Below, one piece after another: positions 63,613 through 64,000 of a stretch of 64,000 nt of DNA. The stretch's first letter is position 1. Each line of letters opens with the position of its first letter. The DNA is from a bacterium (GTDB lineage: Bacteria; Electryoneota; RPQS01). The stretch covers positions 248,001 to 312,000 of the forward strand of contig JADKHW010000001.1 of the NCBI GenBank assembly GCA_016721565.1, given 5' to 3'. Under the pieces are notes generated by a model, which worked only from the letters and a program-made list of their open reading frames with translations, did no database searches and was not told the origin of the DNA. Both the position numbers and the translations under genes were made by a program.

Positions 63613-64000
63613 GAGCCGCGTCGGCTCAGGTTGTCATACCGGGAGTCGAAGGAGAGTATTCTTATCTTGTGCCGCGTGAATTGTCGCAGACAATTGAGCG
63701 CGGCACTCGCGTATTGGTCCCATTCCGTTCACGAAGGGTGACAGGATTCGTTGTCGCTATTGATGCGCGCGCCGTTTCCGAAGCTACGCGTGTTATCGAG
63801 CAGTTGCTGGATGATTCACCTGCCTTCTCTGAGGAGTTGTTGGATTTCACAAAGTGGGTCTCTGATTACTATCTTTGCACATGGGGCGATGCGTTGCGCT
63901 CTGCTCTGCCCGCAGGCCTTGATGCTGAAGATCAGTTTCGTTTTTCCTTGACTGAAAAGCACCACGATCAATTGGATTTAGGCTCCGAGGGCTATGCGCT
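63609..64000 (+). CDS. priA: primosomal protein N' (PriA), 5' part only
   Basis: 131 residues visible before the window ends. The N-terminus matches the 3'-DNA-binding domain of PriA: a VVIPGVEGEYSYLVPRELSQ start, GTRVLVPFRSRRVTGFVV, then FTKWVSDYYLCTWGDALRSALP, the usual boundary. The ATP-binding helicase domains lie outside the window. PriA restarts stalled replication forks. Its ATG overlaps the TGA of der. Confidence 0.9.
   Translation, partial: MRAASAQVVIPGVEGEYSYLVPRELSQTIERGTRVLVPFRSRRVTGFVVAIDARAVSEATRVIEQLLDDSPAFSEELLDFTKWVSDYYLCTWGDALRSALPAGLDAEDQFRFSLTEKHHDQLDLGSEGYA

Overview
The window looks like a chromosomal piece of an uncultured Gram-negative bacterium of the Fibrobacterota-Chlorobiota-Bacteroidota (FCB) superphylum or a neighbouring candidate phylum. 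The reasons are outer-membrane proteins of the Omp85 and beta-barrel kind, an LPS core locus with a Kdo transferase, and at least three secreted proteins ending in a Por-type (T9SS) sorting domain with a YPNPFN or FPNPFN start, plus a fourth in a broken gene. The exact phylum cannot be fixed from this sequence alone. No CRISPR array, prophage, insertion sequence or rRNA was seen. Promoters of the TTGACA-17-TATAAT type are visible at several sites.

Layout. 1-3941: two outer-membrane proteins (one cut by the window edge). 4001-6212: RNase G and ribosomal proteins L21 and L27. 6335-7967: malate dehydrogenase and ElbB. 8184-10166: a soluble histidine kinase. 10221-15747 (minus): an EnvC-like M23 protein, HolB, RicT and MetG. 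15946-19818: secreted M1 aminopeptidase, RlmH, Mrp ATPase and a DUF59 protein. 19846-22785: a PyrR-type RNA attenuator followed by pyrR-pyrB-pyrC. 22869-25178: a metallophosphatase lipoprotein, a Trm112-like protein and class I FBP aldolase. 25228-28403 (minus): a thioredoxin-like ferredoxin and a large unknown secreted protein. 28580-30769: a small barrel protein and an acyl-CoA mutase. 30881-34338: a binding-protein lipoprotein coupled to a hybrid histidine kinase. 34434-37157: a large GH20-like secreted protein. 37352-41143: methyltransferase, Dus, ArsC and a 5'-nucleotidase. 41237-45956: five glycosyltransferases. 45965-47839: an OPT transporter. 47894-52932 (minus): SmpB, ApbE, heptosyltransferase, WaaA and two ABC ATPases. 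53030-56405: tRNA-Leu, a badly broken T9SS-protein gene, a patch of small palindromic repeats, and tRNA-Arg and tRNA-Thr. 56463-64000: 3-methyladenine glycosylase, a radical SAM protein, a BNR-repeat T9SS protein, an endonuclease-like T9SS protein, Der and the start of PriA.

A striking overall property is that seven otherwise well-conserved genes (rng, the M1 peptidase, pyrC, a GT9 glycosyltransferase, waaA, apbE, mpg) are each split by one single-base shift, several at short homopolymers. Since some of these are normally essential, sequencing or assembly error is the simplest explanation, and they are annotated here as whole genes. The T9SS-protein gene at 53604-55784 has many more shifts and is called a pseudogene, though poor local sequence is possible.

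The points most worth following are the PyrR attenuator, the transporter-less binding protein joined to a hybrid kinase, the apbE/ECF-ATPase pairing, the stand-alone mutase with a non-methylmalonyl active-site residue, and the repeat patch between tRNA genes. No clearly new multi-gene system was found.
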